From: an uncultured Eubacteriales bacterium
Lineage (GTDB): Bacteria > Bacillota > Clostridia > Monoglobales > Monoglobaceae
Length of the DNA stretch: 62,819 nucleotides
Assembly (NCBI GenBank): GCA_905201285.1
Contig: CAJKNM010000003.1
Coordinates: forward strand, 1 to 62,819
Direction of reading: 5' to 3'
A model generated the notes under the pieces. That model did not search any database. It was not told where the DNA came from and saw nothing but the letters and a program-made list of their open reading frames with translations. The translations under genes were made by a program, and so were the position numbers. Below, in pieces: positions 1 to 8,415 of this stretch. Every line of letters begins with the position of its first letter. Within the stretch, counting starts at the first letter, position 1.

Positions 1-1105
1 GATTTTTCCTCGGGTCGCCGCTTCCCGTTACACGCATTGCCTGATATACATAAGAACGCCCTGAAAGCGGGTCGCGGATTGCACCGCCGAGACAGGTTGC
101 CGCACCGCCGAAAGGTTCAATCTCGGTCGGGTGGTTATGCGTCTCATTTTTAAACATAACAAGCCAATCCTCTTTAGTTCCGTCCTCCATATCAAGCTTT
201 ACATTTATGCTGCAGGCGTTGATTTCCTCTGATTCATCAAGAGCGGTGAGCCGACCCTGTTTTTTGAGTTCCTTAACCGCGATTGTCGCAATATCCATAA
301 GGCAGATATCTTTAGCCTTTCTTCCTTCATAGACATACCCGCGCGATTTTTTATAATCATCATAAGCGCCTTTTATTATCAAATCATCGATTTTAACATC
401 ATCAAGGATAGTAGAAAACGTGGTGTGACGGCAATGATCCGACCAGTATGTATCTATCATTCTTATCTCGGTAACGGTCGGGTTTCTCTTTTCTGTATTT
501 TTAAAATATTCACGGCAGAATCTGATGTCGTCAAGGTCCATAGCAAGGCCCATATCGGCTATCATATTCTTTAAACCGTTTTCATCCGTATCAATAAAAC
601 CGTCTATAACTTTAACATCCTCAGGAACAGTACTCTTGTCATTCAGTGTCTCGGGCTTGTCCATCGATGCACGTCTTGATTCAACCGGATTGATACAGTA
701 TTCAGCCGCCGCCTCAACATCCTCATCCGAAACATCACCGAGCAGAACTATAACCTTTGCGGTACGAACCGTCGGCTTCTCTCCGCCCGTCATAATCTGA
801 ACACATTGAGCCGCACTGTCGGCTCTCTGATCAAACTGACCGGGAAGGTATTCCATTGCGAAGAACCTTCCCTCTGTTATCTCTATATTTTCAAAAGCTA
901 TGTTGTCGACCTGTGGTTCAGCAAATACAGTGTCGCGGGTCAGCTCGATTTCTGCGTCAGTCATTCCTTCTATATCATATCTGTTAATAACACGAACCGA
1001 TTTAAGTCCGCCAAGTCCGAGATTCTCTTTGAGGTCACGGCAAAGCGCTCCCGCCTCGATGTCAAACCCTTTCTTTTTTTCAACATAAAGTCTTTTTATC
1101 GCCAT
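1..1105 (-). CDS. purL: phosphoribosylformylglycinamidine synthase, N-terminal part (runs off the window)
   Basis: FGAM synthase converts FGAR, glutamine and ATP to FGAM in step four of purine synthesis, in the cytosol. About 368 N-terminal residues are visible; the C-terminal part lies beyond base 1. Reading the complement from the ATG at 1105 gives an open frame to the edge. It contains the family blocks TYWSDHCRHTTF (about residue 218) and KNETHNHPTEIEPFGGAA followed by TCLGGAIRDP (about residues 325-352), which are the ATP/substrate-binding motifs of PurL. The N-terminal spacing fits the long single-chain clostridial type (TIGR01857) in which the glutaminase domain is fused at the C-terminus. 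A GAAAGGAAA ribosome site sits about 8-10 bases before the ATG. It follows ridA on the same strand after a hairpin. Identity is secure; the fused glutaminase half is inferred, not seen. Confidence 0.93.
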   Translation of the reverse strand, partial: MAIKRLYVEKKKGFDIEAGALCRDLKENLGLGGLKSVRVINRYDIEGMTDAEIELTRDTVFAEPQVDNIAFENIEITEGRFFAMEYLPGQFDQRADSAAQCVQIMTGGEKPTVRTAKVIVLLGDVSDEDVEAAAEYCINPVESRRASMDKPETLNDKSTVPEDVKVIDGFIDTDENGLKNMIADMGLAMDLDDIRFCREYFKNTEKRNPTVTEIRMIDTYWSDHCRHTTFSTILDDVKIDDLIIKGAYDDYKKSRGYVYEGRKAKDICLMDIATIAVKELKKQGRLTALDESEEINACSINVKLDMEDGTKEDWLVMFKNETHNHPTEIEPFGGAATCLGGAIRDPLSGRSYVYQAMRVTGSGDPRKN

Positions 1106-1136
1106 TTCTCACGTTTCCTTTCAAATTAATTAAAAC

Positions 1137-1160
1137 AGGAGTTGGTCTAAACCAACTCCT
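1137..1160 (-). terminator. perfect hairpin between ridA and purL
   Basis: AGGAGTTGGT, a 4-base loop and ACCAACTCCT form a perfect 10-bp stem. On the minus strand it is followed by GTTTTAATT, so it can act as an intrinsic terminator for ilvA-ridA. It lies only about 31 bases before the purL start, leaving no room for a separate purL promoter downstream of it. purL therefore depends either on read-through or on a promoter that overlaps the hairpin. Confidence 0.6.
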
Positions 1161-1169
1161 TAAAAATGC

Positions 1170-1550
1170 TTACACTACTGCTATAACTTCAACCTCTGCA
1201 AGCGCGCCCTTCGGAAGTTCGCGTACTGCAACACACGAGCGTGAAGGCTTGCCCGTGAAATACTTTCCGTATATTTCGTTAAACACCGCAAAGTCCGCAA
1301 TATCCGCAAGGAAGCAAGTCGTCTTAACCGCCTTTTCAAAGCTGCTTCCAGCTTCCTTTAAGACAGCACCGAGATTTTTCATAATCTGCTCAGTCTGCTC
1401 AGCTATACCGCCGTCTGTTATATTTCCGGTTTCGGGGTTAATAGCAATCTGCCCCGATGTATAAACCATTCCGCCTACAACGGTCGCCTGTGAATACGGG
1501 CCTATGGCCTCAGGCGCGTTTGATGTGTGAACTTTTAAAATTTCTGCCAT
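1170..1550 (-). CDS. ridA: RidA family enamine/imine deaminase
   Basis: RidA hydrolyses the reactive enamine/imine intermediates (2-aminoacrylate, 2-aminocrotonate) released by PLP enzymes such as threonine dehydratase, so protecting other PLP enzymes in the cytosol. The 126-residue length is normal for this small trimeric family (Rid/YER057c/UK114). Visible family blocks are IGPYSQA (residues 17-23), YTSGQI, and the conserved Arg-containing C-terminal stretch SRSCVAVRELPKGA. It lies 27 bases downstream of ilvA on the same strand, so the toxic product of IlvA is dealt with by its neighbour. Start is the ATG at 1550. Confidence 0.95.
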   Translation of the reverse strand: MAEILKVHTSNAPEAIGPYSQATVVGGMVYTSGQIAINPETGNITDGGIAEQTEQIMKNLGAVLKEAGSSFEKAVKTTCFLADIADFAVFNEIYGKYFTGKPSRSCVAVRELPKGALAEVEVIAVV

Positions 1551-1577
1551 TTTTTATTTCCACCTTTCAAAAAATTG

Positions 1578-2774
1578 TCAGCCTACTATTTTATATCCGT
1601 TTTCGGAAAGCTTCTTAATAATTTCATCAAGATGCTCTTGATTTCTGGTTTCAATCGAAATACGAAGCACACATGAGTTAATATCAAGGTCAACATCGGT
1701 TCTTGTATGATTAACCGAGATAACGTTTCCGCCCGTCTGAGAGATAATCTCAGAAACGCCGAGAAGCTGTCCGGGCTTGTCAACAAGCTCAATAACAAGT
1801 TCAGCAAGTCTGCCCGCCTTCTGGAGGCCTCTTTCTATAACCCTTGACAGAATAGTAACATCGATATTACCGCCTGAAACAACGCATACCACTTTCTTTC
1901 CCTTAACCGGAACCTTATTGAAGATAGCCGCCGCAACCGAAACAGCGCCCGCGCCTTCGGCAATCATCTTCTGCTTTTCAATAAGCTCAAGGATCGCGGT
2001 CGCAACCTCATCATCGGTCACAGTAACAATCTCATCAACGTACTTGCTGCAATAATCATATGTATGCTCGCCCGGAGTCTTGACCGCGATACCGTCGGCA
2101 ATAGTTTTAACCGTGTCAAGCGTTTCAATTTTCTTATCGTGAAGTGCATTGAGCATAGACGGTGCACCAGCCGCCTGAACGCCATAGACCTTAACCTCGG
2201 GGCGAAGAGATTTAATAGCAAATGCAACACCGCTTATAAGTCCGCCGCCGCCGACCGGAACCAAAACCGCATCAACGTCTGAAAGCTGGTCAAGAATTTC
2301 AAGACCGATTGTTCCCTGACCCGCGATAACCATTTCGTCATCAAACGGATGGATGAATGTCATGTCTCTTTCTTCAACCAGGGAAACAGCCTTCTCATAC
2401 GCATCGTCATAGGTGCCCTTTACAAGGCAAACCTCAGCGCCATAACTCTTTGTCGCCTCAATCTTGGAAATAGGCGCATTATCGGGAATACAAATAAGGG
2501 ATTTAATACCGTTCTTAGCCGCCGCAAGGGCAACACCCTGTGCATGGTTGCCCGCAGAACAGGCGATAACACCCTTTGCCTTTTCTTCATCGGTCAGCTG
2601 AGATATTTTGTAATATGCCCCTCTTACTTTAAACGAGCCTGTAACCTGTAAATTTTCGGTTTTAAGATACAAATCTGCATCAGGGCAGAGTGTGTTCGAA
2701 TGAATCAAGTCAGTTCGGCGTGCCACCTCTTTGAGAACAAACCCTGCATGATAAACCTTATCGAGTGTGAGCAT
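1578..2774 (-). CDS. ilvA: threonine ammonia-lyase (threonine dehydratase) with ACT domain
   Basis: PLP enzyme that deaminates threonine to 2-oxobutyrate and ammonia, feeding isoleucine synthesis or threonine catabolism. The PLP lysine is in GSFKVRGAYYK (about residue 49 from the chosen start) and the glycine loop VGGGGLISGV binds the PLP phosphate. The C-terminal 75 or so residues (GRLAELVIELVDKPGQLLGV) look like a single ACT domain, matching the medium-length form (TIGR01127). I use the ATG at 2774 (398 residues) because AAAGGTG lies about 11 bases before it; a TTG seven codons upstream is in frame but has no ribosome site of its own. Transcription probably starts at the promoter near 2811-2839 and continues into ridA. 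No T-box is visible in the leader. Confidence 0.94.
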   Translation of the reverse strand: MLTLDKVYHAGFVLKEVARRTDLIHSNTLCPDADLYLKTENLQVTGSFKVRGAYYKISQLTDEEKAKGVIACSAGNHAQGVALAAAKNGIKSLICIPDNAPISKIEATKSYGAEVCLVKGTYDDAYEKAVSLVEERDMTFIHPFDDEMVIAGQGTIGLEILDQLSDVDAVLVPVGGGGLISGVAFAIKSLRPEVKVYGVQAAGAPSMLNALHDKKIETLDTVKTIADGIAVKTPGEHTYDYCSKYVDEIVTVTDDEVATAILELIEKQKMIAEGAGAVSVAAAIFNKVPVKGKKVVCVVSGGNIDVTILSRVIERGLQKAGRLAELVIELVDKPGQLLGVSEIISQTGGNVISVNHTRTDVDLDINSCVLRISIETRNQEHLDEIIKKLSENGYKIVG

Positions 2775-2810
2775 ATCTAAAACAACACCTTTCAAAATAT
2801 TAATACTTAC

Positions 2811-2839
2811 AGTATATCACATAAATCAAATTAAGCCAA
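2811..2839 (-). promoter_or_regulatory. candidate sigma-A promoter for ilvA-ridA
   Basis: On the minus strand TTGGCT, a 17-base spacer and TATACT lie about 37 bases before the ilvA ATG. The -10 is close to consensus and the spacing is ideal; the -35 is partial. Confidence 0.5.
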
Positions 2840-2925
2840 TCGTCAGAGCGCAGATAAAACGACAATTTTGTGAACAAACTTTGTATATTTTTTCAAATAA
2901 TTTGCCATAATTCGTCTTTTAAACA

Positions 2926-2957
2926 GCTTTACCGCTGCCAAATGACAGCGGTAAAGC
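2926..2957 (-). terminator. intrinsic terminator after pckA
   Basis: GCTTTACCGCTG and CAGCGGTAAAGC form a perfect 12-bp stem with an 8-base loop, 23 bases past the pckA stop. On the minus strand it is followed by TGTTTAAAA, a modest U-tract. Confidence 0.7.
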
Positions 2958-2980
2958 AAGCATAATAAATCTTAATTTGA

Positions 2981-4585
2981 TTATTTCTGAGGACCTGCTG
3001 AAACCAAAGCTTTTCCGTGTTCATTTCCTTCGTATTTAGCGAAGTTCTTAATGAATCTGTCAGCCAAATCCTTAGCCTTTGTCTCCCACTCAGATGCGTC
3101 AGCATATGTGTCGCGGGGATCAAGGATACCCGAATCAACACCCGGAAGTTCAGTCGGAACTTCAAAGTCGAAGTACGGAATCTTCTTGGTAGGAGCGTCA
3201 TTGATAGCGCCGCTCAGGATTGCATCGATGATACCGCGGGTATCACGGATCGAAATACGCTTACCTGTACCGTTCCAGCCGGTGTTAACCAGGTATGCTT
3301 TTGCGCCGCTCTTCTGCATCTTCTTAACAAGCTCTTCTGCATACTTTGTCGGATGAAGCTCTAAGAAAGCCTGTCCGAAGCAAGCCGAGAAGGTAGGTGT
3401 CGGCTCTGTAATGCCGCGCTCTGTACCTGCGAGCTTTGCGGTAAAGCCCGAAAGGAAGTAATACTGTGTCTGTTCCGGTGTGAGAATCGAAACAGGGGGA
3501 AGTACGCCGAAAGCGTCAGCCGACAGGAAGATTACATTCTTAGCAGCCGGAGCAGCAGAAATCGGGCGAACAATATTCTTAATATGGTCGATAGGATAAG
3601 ATACACGAGTGTTTTCTGTAACACTCTTATCATTAAAGTCAATCTTGCCGTCCTTATCAAGTGTAACGTTCTCTAAAAGGGCATTACGCTTGATTGCGTT
3701 ATAGATGTCAGGCTCTGATTCTTTGTCAAGGTTGATAACCTTTGCATAGCAGCCGCCCTCAAAGTTGAATACGCCGTTGTCATCCCAGCCGTGCTCATCA
3801 TCACCAATGAGGAGACGCTTCGGGTCTGTTGACAGAGTTGTCTTACCTGTACCCGAAAGGCCGAAGAATATAGCTGTATTCTCACCGTTTAAATCGGTGT
3901 TAGCCGAGCAGTGCATTGAAGCAATGCCCTTAAGCGGCAGATAGTAGTTCATCATTGAGAACATACCCTTCTTCATCTCACCGCCGTACCAGGTGTTAAC
4001 TATAACCTGCTCACGGCTGGTGATGTTGAACATAACAGCTGTTTCTGAATTAAGACCGAGTTCCTTATAATTCTCAACCTTAGCCTTTGAAGCGTTGTAT
4101 ACAACGAAATCAGGCTCAAAGTTTTCGAGCTCTTCAGCGGTCGGCTTAATAAACATATTTGTAACAAAGTGAGCCTGCCAAGCAACCTCAACGATGAAAC
4201 GGATAGCCATACGGGTATCCTTGTTAGCGCCGCAGAATGCGTCAACAACAAACAGTCTCTTGTTAGAGAGCTCTTTTATAGCTAAATCCTTAACAGCGTT
4301 CCACGCCTCCTGGCTTGCAGGGTGGTTATCATTCTTATATTCGTCTGAAGTCCACCAAACGGTGCCTTTTGAATTCTCGTCCTCTACGATGAACTTATCT
4401 TTAGGAGAACGACCTGTATATACGCCAGTCATAACGTTGACTGCGCCAAGCTCGCTTTCATGACCCTTTTCATAGCCTGTAAGCTCGGGCTTAGTCTCCT
4501 CCTCGAACAACATCTCATAAGAAGGATTATACACAATCTCGGTAGTTCCGGTAATCCCATACTTACTTAAATTGATTTCTGCCAT
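2981..4585 (-). CDS. pckA: phosphoenolpyruvate carboxykinase (ATP)
   Basis: Interconverts oxaloacetate plus ATP with PEP, CO2 and ADP. In gut fermenters it usually runs in the CO2-fixing direction toward succinate, otherwise in gluconeogenesis. The 534 residues match the ATP-dependent bacterial family. Visible motifs: substrate loop GRSPKDKF (58-65), kinase-1a P-loop GLSGTGKTT (242-250), metal-binding kinase-2 motif LIGDDEHGW (259-267) and the adenine-binding stretch NTGWNGTGKR near residue 445. The ATG at 4585 is preceded by AGGTAAGGAT. It has its own promoter (4677-4705) and terminator (2926-2957), so it is probably monocistronic. Confidence 0.97.
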   Translation of the reverse strand: MAEINLSKYGITGTTEIVYNPSYEMLFEEETKPELTGYEKGHESELGAVNVMTGVYTGRSPKDKFIVEDENSKGTVWWTSDEYKNDNHPASQEAWNAVKDLAIKELSNKRLFVVDAFCGANKDTRMAIRFIVEVAWQAHFVTNMFIKPTAEELENFEPDFVVYNASKAKVENYKELGLNSETAVMFNITSREQVIVNTWYGGEMKKGMFSMMNYYLPLKGIASMHCSANTDLNGENTAIFFGLSGTGKTTLSTDPKRLLIGDDEHGWDDNGVFNFEGGCYAKVINLDKESEPDIYNAIKRNALLENVTLDKDGKIDFNDKSVTENTRVSYPIDHIKNIVRPISAAPAAKNVIFLSADAFGVLPPVSILTPEQTQYYFLSGFTAKLAGTERGITEPTPTFSACFGQAFLELHPTKYAEELVKKMQKSGAKAYLVNTGWNGTGKRISIRDTRGIIDAILSGAINDAPTKKIPYFDFEVPTELPGVDSGILDPRDTYADASEWETKAKDLADRFIKNFAKYEGNEHGKALVSAGPQK

Positions 4586-4676
4586 CTTATCCTTACCTCT
4601 TTCTTTTTAATTCTATGCCGATGTAAAAATCAGCCTTAATGTCCGAAAAATACCTTCTTCAAACATTATTACAGAT

Positions 4677-4705
4677 ATTATACATTACTTTTTTTAAAAA
4701 AGCAA
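4677..4705 (-). promoter_or_regulatory. sigma-A promoter for pckA
   Basis: Minus strand TTGCTT, a 17-base spacer and a perfect TATAAT, about 92 bases before the pckA ATG. The rest of 4586-4784 is AT-rich and shows no other clear element. Confidence 0.6.
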
Positions 4706-4784
4706 TATACAAATCAAAAATTTTTTCTCAAAAACCGCTTTTCGGTCAAAATTTGTGCATTTTTTCACAAACTTTTATCAAACC

Positions 4785-5534
4785 TCAATCATAGTCCACC
4801 ACATTTATCCACGAATTGAGTAATTCTCTCTCGTTTTTGTTGCCCTTTATCGTCTGCGAGGCGGCAACAACAGGCATCCACTCTTGAACGTATTGAATCG
4901 CCGTATCGCTTTTTTCACAAAACATTCTCAAATAATTTTTGGCGCCGCTGTCGTTCCCCGAAAGTCTGAACAATAGATACGTTCTCGCCGCATCTGCCGA
5001 GGCGTTGCCCTGAGTCGCGTGTGACCAGTCGATAATATACGGCGTTCCGTCACCGGTCATTATTATATTTGAGGGATTATAGTCACCGTGGCAGAGTTTT
5101 TTATGATTCGGCATAGCTTCAAGCCGTGTGTGAAGGTCATAACGAATCGTCGCATTAAAATCCGTCATATTGATCTTTGCGTGCATTTTATCCTTTAGCT
5201 TACTTAGCATAGGGCATTTTTTGGAGTGCATTTCAAGCTGAATATCAACAAACATTTCAAGATATTTGTCAAACCCGGCCGCATCCTCCCGCATCAGTTC
5301 TTCAAGCGTCTTTCCCTCCACAAATTCGGTTACTATTGCCCACTTCCCGTCTATCATTGTAACCTCTTTTATTTCAGGAATATTAAGTCCTGTTTCTTCA
5401 ACCCTCGCGTGGTTTAACGCCTCATTTAAAATATCACCTTTTGAAAAGTCACTGCCGAATACTTTAAGGCAGAGGTTTCCGTCGCGGTACACCGTCTTGT
5501 TCTTTCTCACAGCAATTATTTTATCCGGATTCAT
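4785..5534 (-). CDS. APH-like small-molecule kinase of unknown substrate
   Basis: A 249-residue cytosolic kinase-fold protein of the aminoglycoside phosphotransferase/choline kinase superfamily. Seen: a nucleotide-binding lysine in NLCLKVFG (about residue 24), the catalytic loop HGDYNPSNI (about residues 150-158) and the metal-binding IDWSHA motif (about 168). All key residues are present, so it should be active. It starts 17 bases after adhE and is probably co-transcribed with it. The family includes antibiotic, homoserine, choline and fructosamine kinases. The overall layout resembles the TIGR02172 phosphotransferase group found across Clostridia, whose substrate is not known. The link to adhE alone does not show a role in alcohol metabolism, and a resistance function is not supported. 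Confidence 0.8.
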   Translation of the reverse strand: MNPDKIIAVRKNKTVYRDGNLCLKVFGSDFSKGDILNEALNHARVEETGLNIPEIKEVTMIDGKWAIVTEFVEGKTLEELMREDAAGFDKYLEMFVDIQLEMHSKKCPMLSKLKDKMHAKINMTDFNATIRYDLHTRLEAMPNHKKLCHGDYNPSNIIMTGDGTPYIIDWSHATQGNASADAARTYLLFRLSGNDSGAKNYLRMFCEKSDTAIQYVQEWMPVVAASQTIKGNKNERELLNSWINVVDYD

Positions 5535-5551
5535 AATCGGTTTCTCCCCTC

Positions 5552-8170
5552 CTATACGTTTTTGTGTTCGCCGCTATAGGCGTTTAAATACATCTGCTTA
5601 ATCTCGCTCATAAGCGGATAGCGCGGATTTGCGCCTGTGCACTGATCGTCAAACGCCTGTTCGGTCATCTCGTCGAGCTTTTCCGAAAATTCCTTTTCGT
5701 CAATGCCATACTCTTTTATGGTTTTCTTTATTCCAACTTTCTCTTTAAGGTCATTTATAGCCTTGATAAGACCCTCTAACTTCTCTGACTCGTCCTTTCC
5801 CGGAATTCCGAGAGCGTCTGCCACCTCTGCATATCTTTCAAGCGTATGCGGATGGTCGTATTGTGAAAAGCTTCCCATCTTTGTCGGTGCGGATGCGGAG
5901 TTGAATCGGATAACCTCTTCTATCATCAAGGCATTAGCCACACCGTGCGGAAGGTGATAAAACGCACCCAGCTTATGAGCCATCGAATGGCACACGCCGA
6001 GAAAGGCGTTTGCAAAAGCCATACCCGCCATGGTTGCGGCGTTCGCCATCTTCTCTCTTGCCTCTATATCCGTCTGACCGTTTTCATACGCTCTCGGCAG
6101 ATACTTAAATATAGTCGAAAGAGCCTTAATCGCAAGTCCGTCGGTATAATCGGTTGCCATAACCGATGCATACGCCTCAAGCGCGTGGGTCACCGCATCT
6201 ATTCCCGATGCCGCGGTCAGACCTTTCGGAGCGGACATATGAAGGTCGGTGTCGACTATCGCCATATTCGGCATAAGCTCATAGTCGGCAAGGGGATATT
6301 TAACCCCCGTCTCATCATCCGTGATAACAGCAAACGGCGTTACCTCCGAGCCCGTTCCGGCAGAGGTCGGAACGGCAATAAAATACGCCTTTTCGCCCAT
6401 CTTCGGGAAGGTATACACACGCTTTCGTATATCCATAAACCGCATAGCCATATCCATAAAGTCAGCCTCGGGATGCTCATACAAAACCCACATAATCTTT
6501 GCCGCATCCATAGCCGAGCCGCCGCCGAGTGCGATTATGCAATCAGGTTTAAACGCCGTCATTTGTGCCGCTCCTTCTCTTGCGCAGCTCAGTGTCGGGT
6601 CGGGTGCGACATCAAAGAATGTCATATACTCTATTCCCATTTCGTCAAGCTTATCACAGATAGGCTTTGTATAACCGTTATTGTACAAAAAGCTGTCTGT
6701 AACAATAAAGGCACGCTTCTTTTCCATAACGTTTTTCAGCTCATCAAGGGCAACCGGCAGGCACCCTCTCTTGATATACACCTTTTCGGGCGCTCTGAAC
6801 CACAACATATTTTCCCTTCTTTCCGCAACGGTTTTTATATTCAAAAGATGCTTTACACCGACATTTTCCGAAACCGAATTTCCGCCCCAAGAGCCACAGC
6901 CGAGTGTCAGCGACGGAGAAAGCTTAAAGTTATACAAATCACCGATTCCGCCTTGTGACGATGGCGTGTTGACAAGTATACGACAGGTTTTCATCCTGCT
7001 CTCAAATTCAGAAAGCTTTTCCTTTTCGGTCATCTCATTTATATATATAGATGAAGTATGTCCGTACCCGCCGTCGGCAATAAGCCTCTCGGCTTTAGAA
7101 AACGCGTCGGATATATCCTTAGCCTTATACATCGCAAGCACGGGCGAAAGCTTTTCGTGCGCAAACTCCTCCGACAGGTCGGTGCTTTCGACCTCGCCTA
7201 TTAATATTTTTGTGCTTTCCGGAACGCTCACCCCCGAAAGCCCGGCTATCGTATGCGCGCTCTGGCCGACTATCTTTGCGTTAAGTGCGCCGTTTATGAT
7301 AATAGTCTTTCGCACCTTATCAAGCTCATCGGGGTTTAAGAAGTAACACCCGCGTTCAGCGAATTCCCGTCTCACCTTTCCGTATACTTCCTTGTGAACA
7401 ATAACCGATTGCTCGGAAGCACAAATCATTCCGTTATCAAACGTCTTTGAATGAATAATCGAGTTCACGGCAAGAACAATATTTGCGCTCTCGTCAATTA
7501 TAGCCGGGGTATTTCCCGCGCCGACTCCTATCGCCGGCTTTCCGCTGGAATACGCCGCCTTGACCATTCCCGGGCCGCCCGTTGCCAAAATGATGTCTGC
7601 TTCACTCATAACAAGACTTGTGAGTTCAAGACTCGGAGTGTCAATCCAGTCTATGATTCCCTCGGGTGCTCCCGCTTTGACCGCCGCCTCAAGCACAACT
7701 CTTGCCGCCGCAATAGTGCTCTTCTTCGCCCTTGGGTGCGGCGAAATGATTATTGCATTTCTCGTTTTAAGTGCAAGAAGCGTCTTAAAAATTGCGGTTG
7801 ATGTCGGGTTTGTGGTCGGTATGACCGCCGCTATGACTCCGATAGGTTCGGCTATCTTTCTGATTCCGTACTCATTATCTTCTTCTATGACGCCACAGGT
7901 CTTTGTTCGTCTGTAGGCGTTATATATATACTCTGACGCATAGTTGTTTTTGATTACCTTATCCTCAACAACTCCCATTCCCGTTTCTTCAACTGCCATT
8001 TTAGCAAGCGGAATTCTCTGCTTATTCGCGGCACTCGCCGCAGCAAGAAAAATCTTATCTACCTGCTCTTGTGTATAGCGGGCAAATCTGCTCTGTGCCT
8101 CTCTTATCCGCACAAGCGCATTATTAAGCGCCTCTGCACTCTCTATGATATTGCGTTTTGTCTCAGTCAT
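5552..8170 (-). CDS. adhE: bifunctional acetaldehyde-CoA/alcohol dehydrogenase
   Basis: Reduces acetyl-CoA to acetaldehyde and then ethanol, reoxidising two NADH; it forms cytosolic spirosomes. The 872 residues have the expected two domains: an N-terminal CoA-acylating aldehyde dehydrogenase with its catalytic cysteine in GMICASEQS (about residue 248), then from about residue 450 an iron-dependent alcohol dehydrogenase with GGGSAMDAAKIMW and the iron ligands in DAVTHALEAY and HSMAHKLGAFYH. A strong AAGGAGG site precedes the ATG. A LysR gene lies upstream in the same direction, 245 bases away with a palindrome between, which makes it a plausible regulator. With ldh and the FNT channel in this window it indicates mixed ethanol, lactate and formate fermentation. 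Confidence 0.97.
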   Translation of the reverse strand: MTETKRNIIESAEALNNALVRIREAQSRFARYTQEQVDKIFLAAASAANKQRIPLAKMAVEETGMGVVEDKVIKNNYASEYIYNAYRRTKTCGVIEEDNEYGIRKIAEPIGVIAAVIPTTNPTSTAIFKTLLALKTRNAIIISPHPRAKKSTIAAARVVLEAAVKAGAPEGIIDWIDTPSLELTSLVMSEADIILATGGPGMVKAAYSSGKPAIGVGAGNTPAIIDESANIVLAVNSIIHSKTFDNGMICASEQSVIVHKEVYGKVRREFAERGCYFLNPDELDKVRKTIIINGALNAKIVGQSAHTIAGLSGVSVPESTKILIGEVESTDLSEEFAHEKLSPVLAMYKAKDISDAFSKAERLIADGGYGHTSSIYINEMTEKEKLSEFESRMKTCRILVNTPSSQGGIGDLYNFKLSPSLTLGCGSWGGNSVSENVGVKHLLNIKTVAERRENMLWFRAPEKVYIKRGCLPVALDELKNVMEKKRAFIVTDSFLYNNGYTKPICDKLDEMGIEYMTFFDVAPDPTLSCAREGAAQMTAFKPDCIIALGGGSAMDAAKIMWVLYEHPEADFMDMAMRFMDIRKRVYTFPKMGEKAYFIAVPTSAGTGSEVTPFAVITDDETGVKYPLADYELMPNMAIVDTDLHMSAPKGLTAASGIDAVTHALEAYASVMATDYTDGLAIKALSTIFKYLPRAYENGQTDIEAREKMANAATMAGMAFANAFLGVCHSMAHKLGAFYHLPHGVANALMIEEVIRFNSASAPTKMGSFSQYDHPHTLERYAEVADALGIPGKDESEKLEGLIKAINDLKEKVGIKKTIKEYGIDEKEFSEKLDEMTEQAFDDQCTGANPRYPLMSEIKQMYLNAYSGEHKNV

Positions 8171-8343
8171 CGTATTCCTCCTTACGCATATTTTTGATAT
8201 TAATATATCGGCTGTACAAAACGTTTGGTTTTATACACCCTTTATTATTCCACCGCTATCATTCTATCATTCTTATATGCGTTTGGGAATTGCTTATTTT
8301 TTAATCAGTATTATACATATCGATAATACGTGTAACGATTTGA

Positions 8344-8367
8344 GCTATTTTAATTCCATAAAATAGC
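8344..8367. repeat. perfect palindrome between lysR and adhE
   Basis: GCTATTTTA and TAAAATAGC are exact inverted repeats around a 6-base centre. There is no U-tract on the minus strand, so it is a weak terminator candidate; it could be an operator for the adjacent LysR protein or another regulator of adhE. The rest of the 245-base gap is AT-rich with no clear consensus promoter that I would defend. Confidence 0.4.
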
Positions 8368-8415
8368 CTAAACTGTGAAACACAATGTATAAATTATAGA
8401 ATTTCTGTTTGATTT

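Noticed and set aside
2775..2925. T-box or leader peptide attenuator before ilvA
   Set aside because: The leader from the promoter to the ATG is only about 30 bases and has no T-box core or run of Ile/Thr codons.
4738..4784. Weak hairpins after the APH-type kinase as a terminator
   Set aside because: Stems of only four to five base pairs (ACCG/CGGT, TTGTG/CACAA); not strong enough to call.
5945..6958. 337-codon open frame on the plus strand inside adhE
   Set aside because: Antisense to a perfectly conserved adhE, no ribosome site, Arg/His/Cys-rich composition typical of shadow frames.
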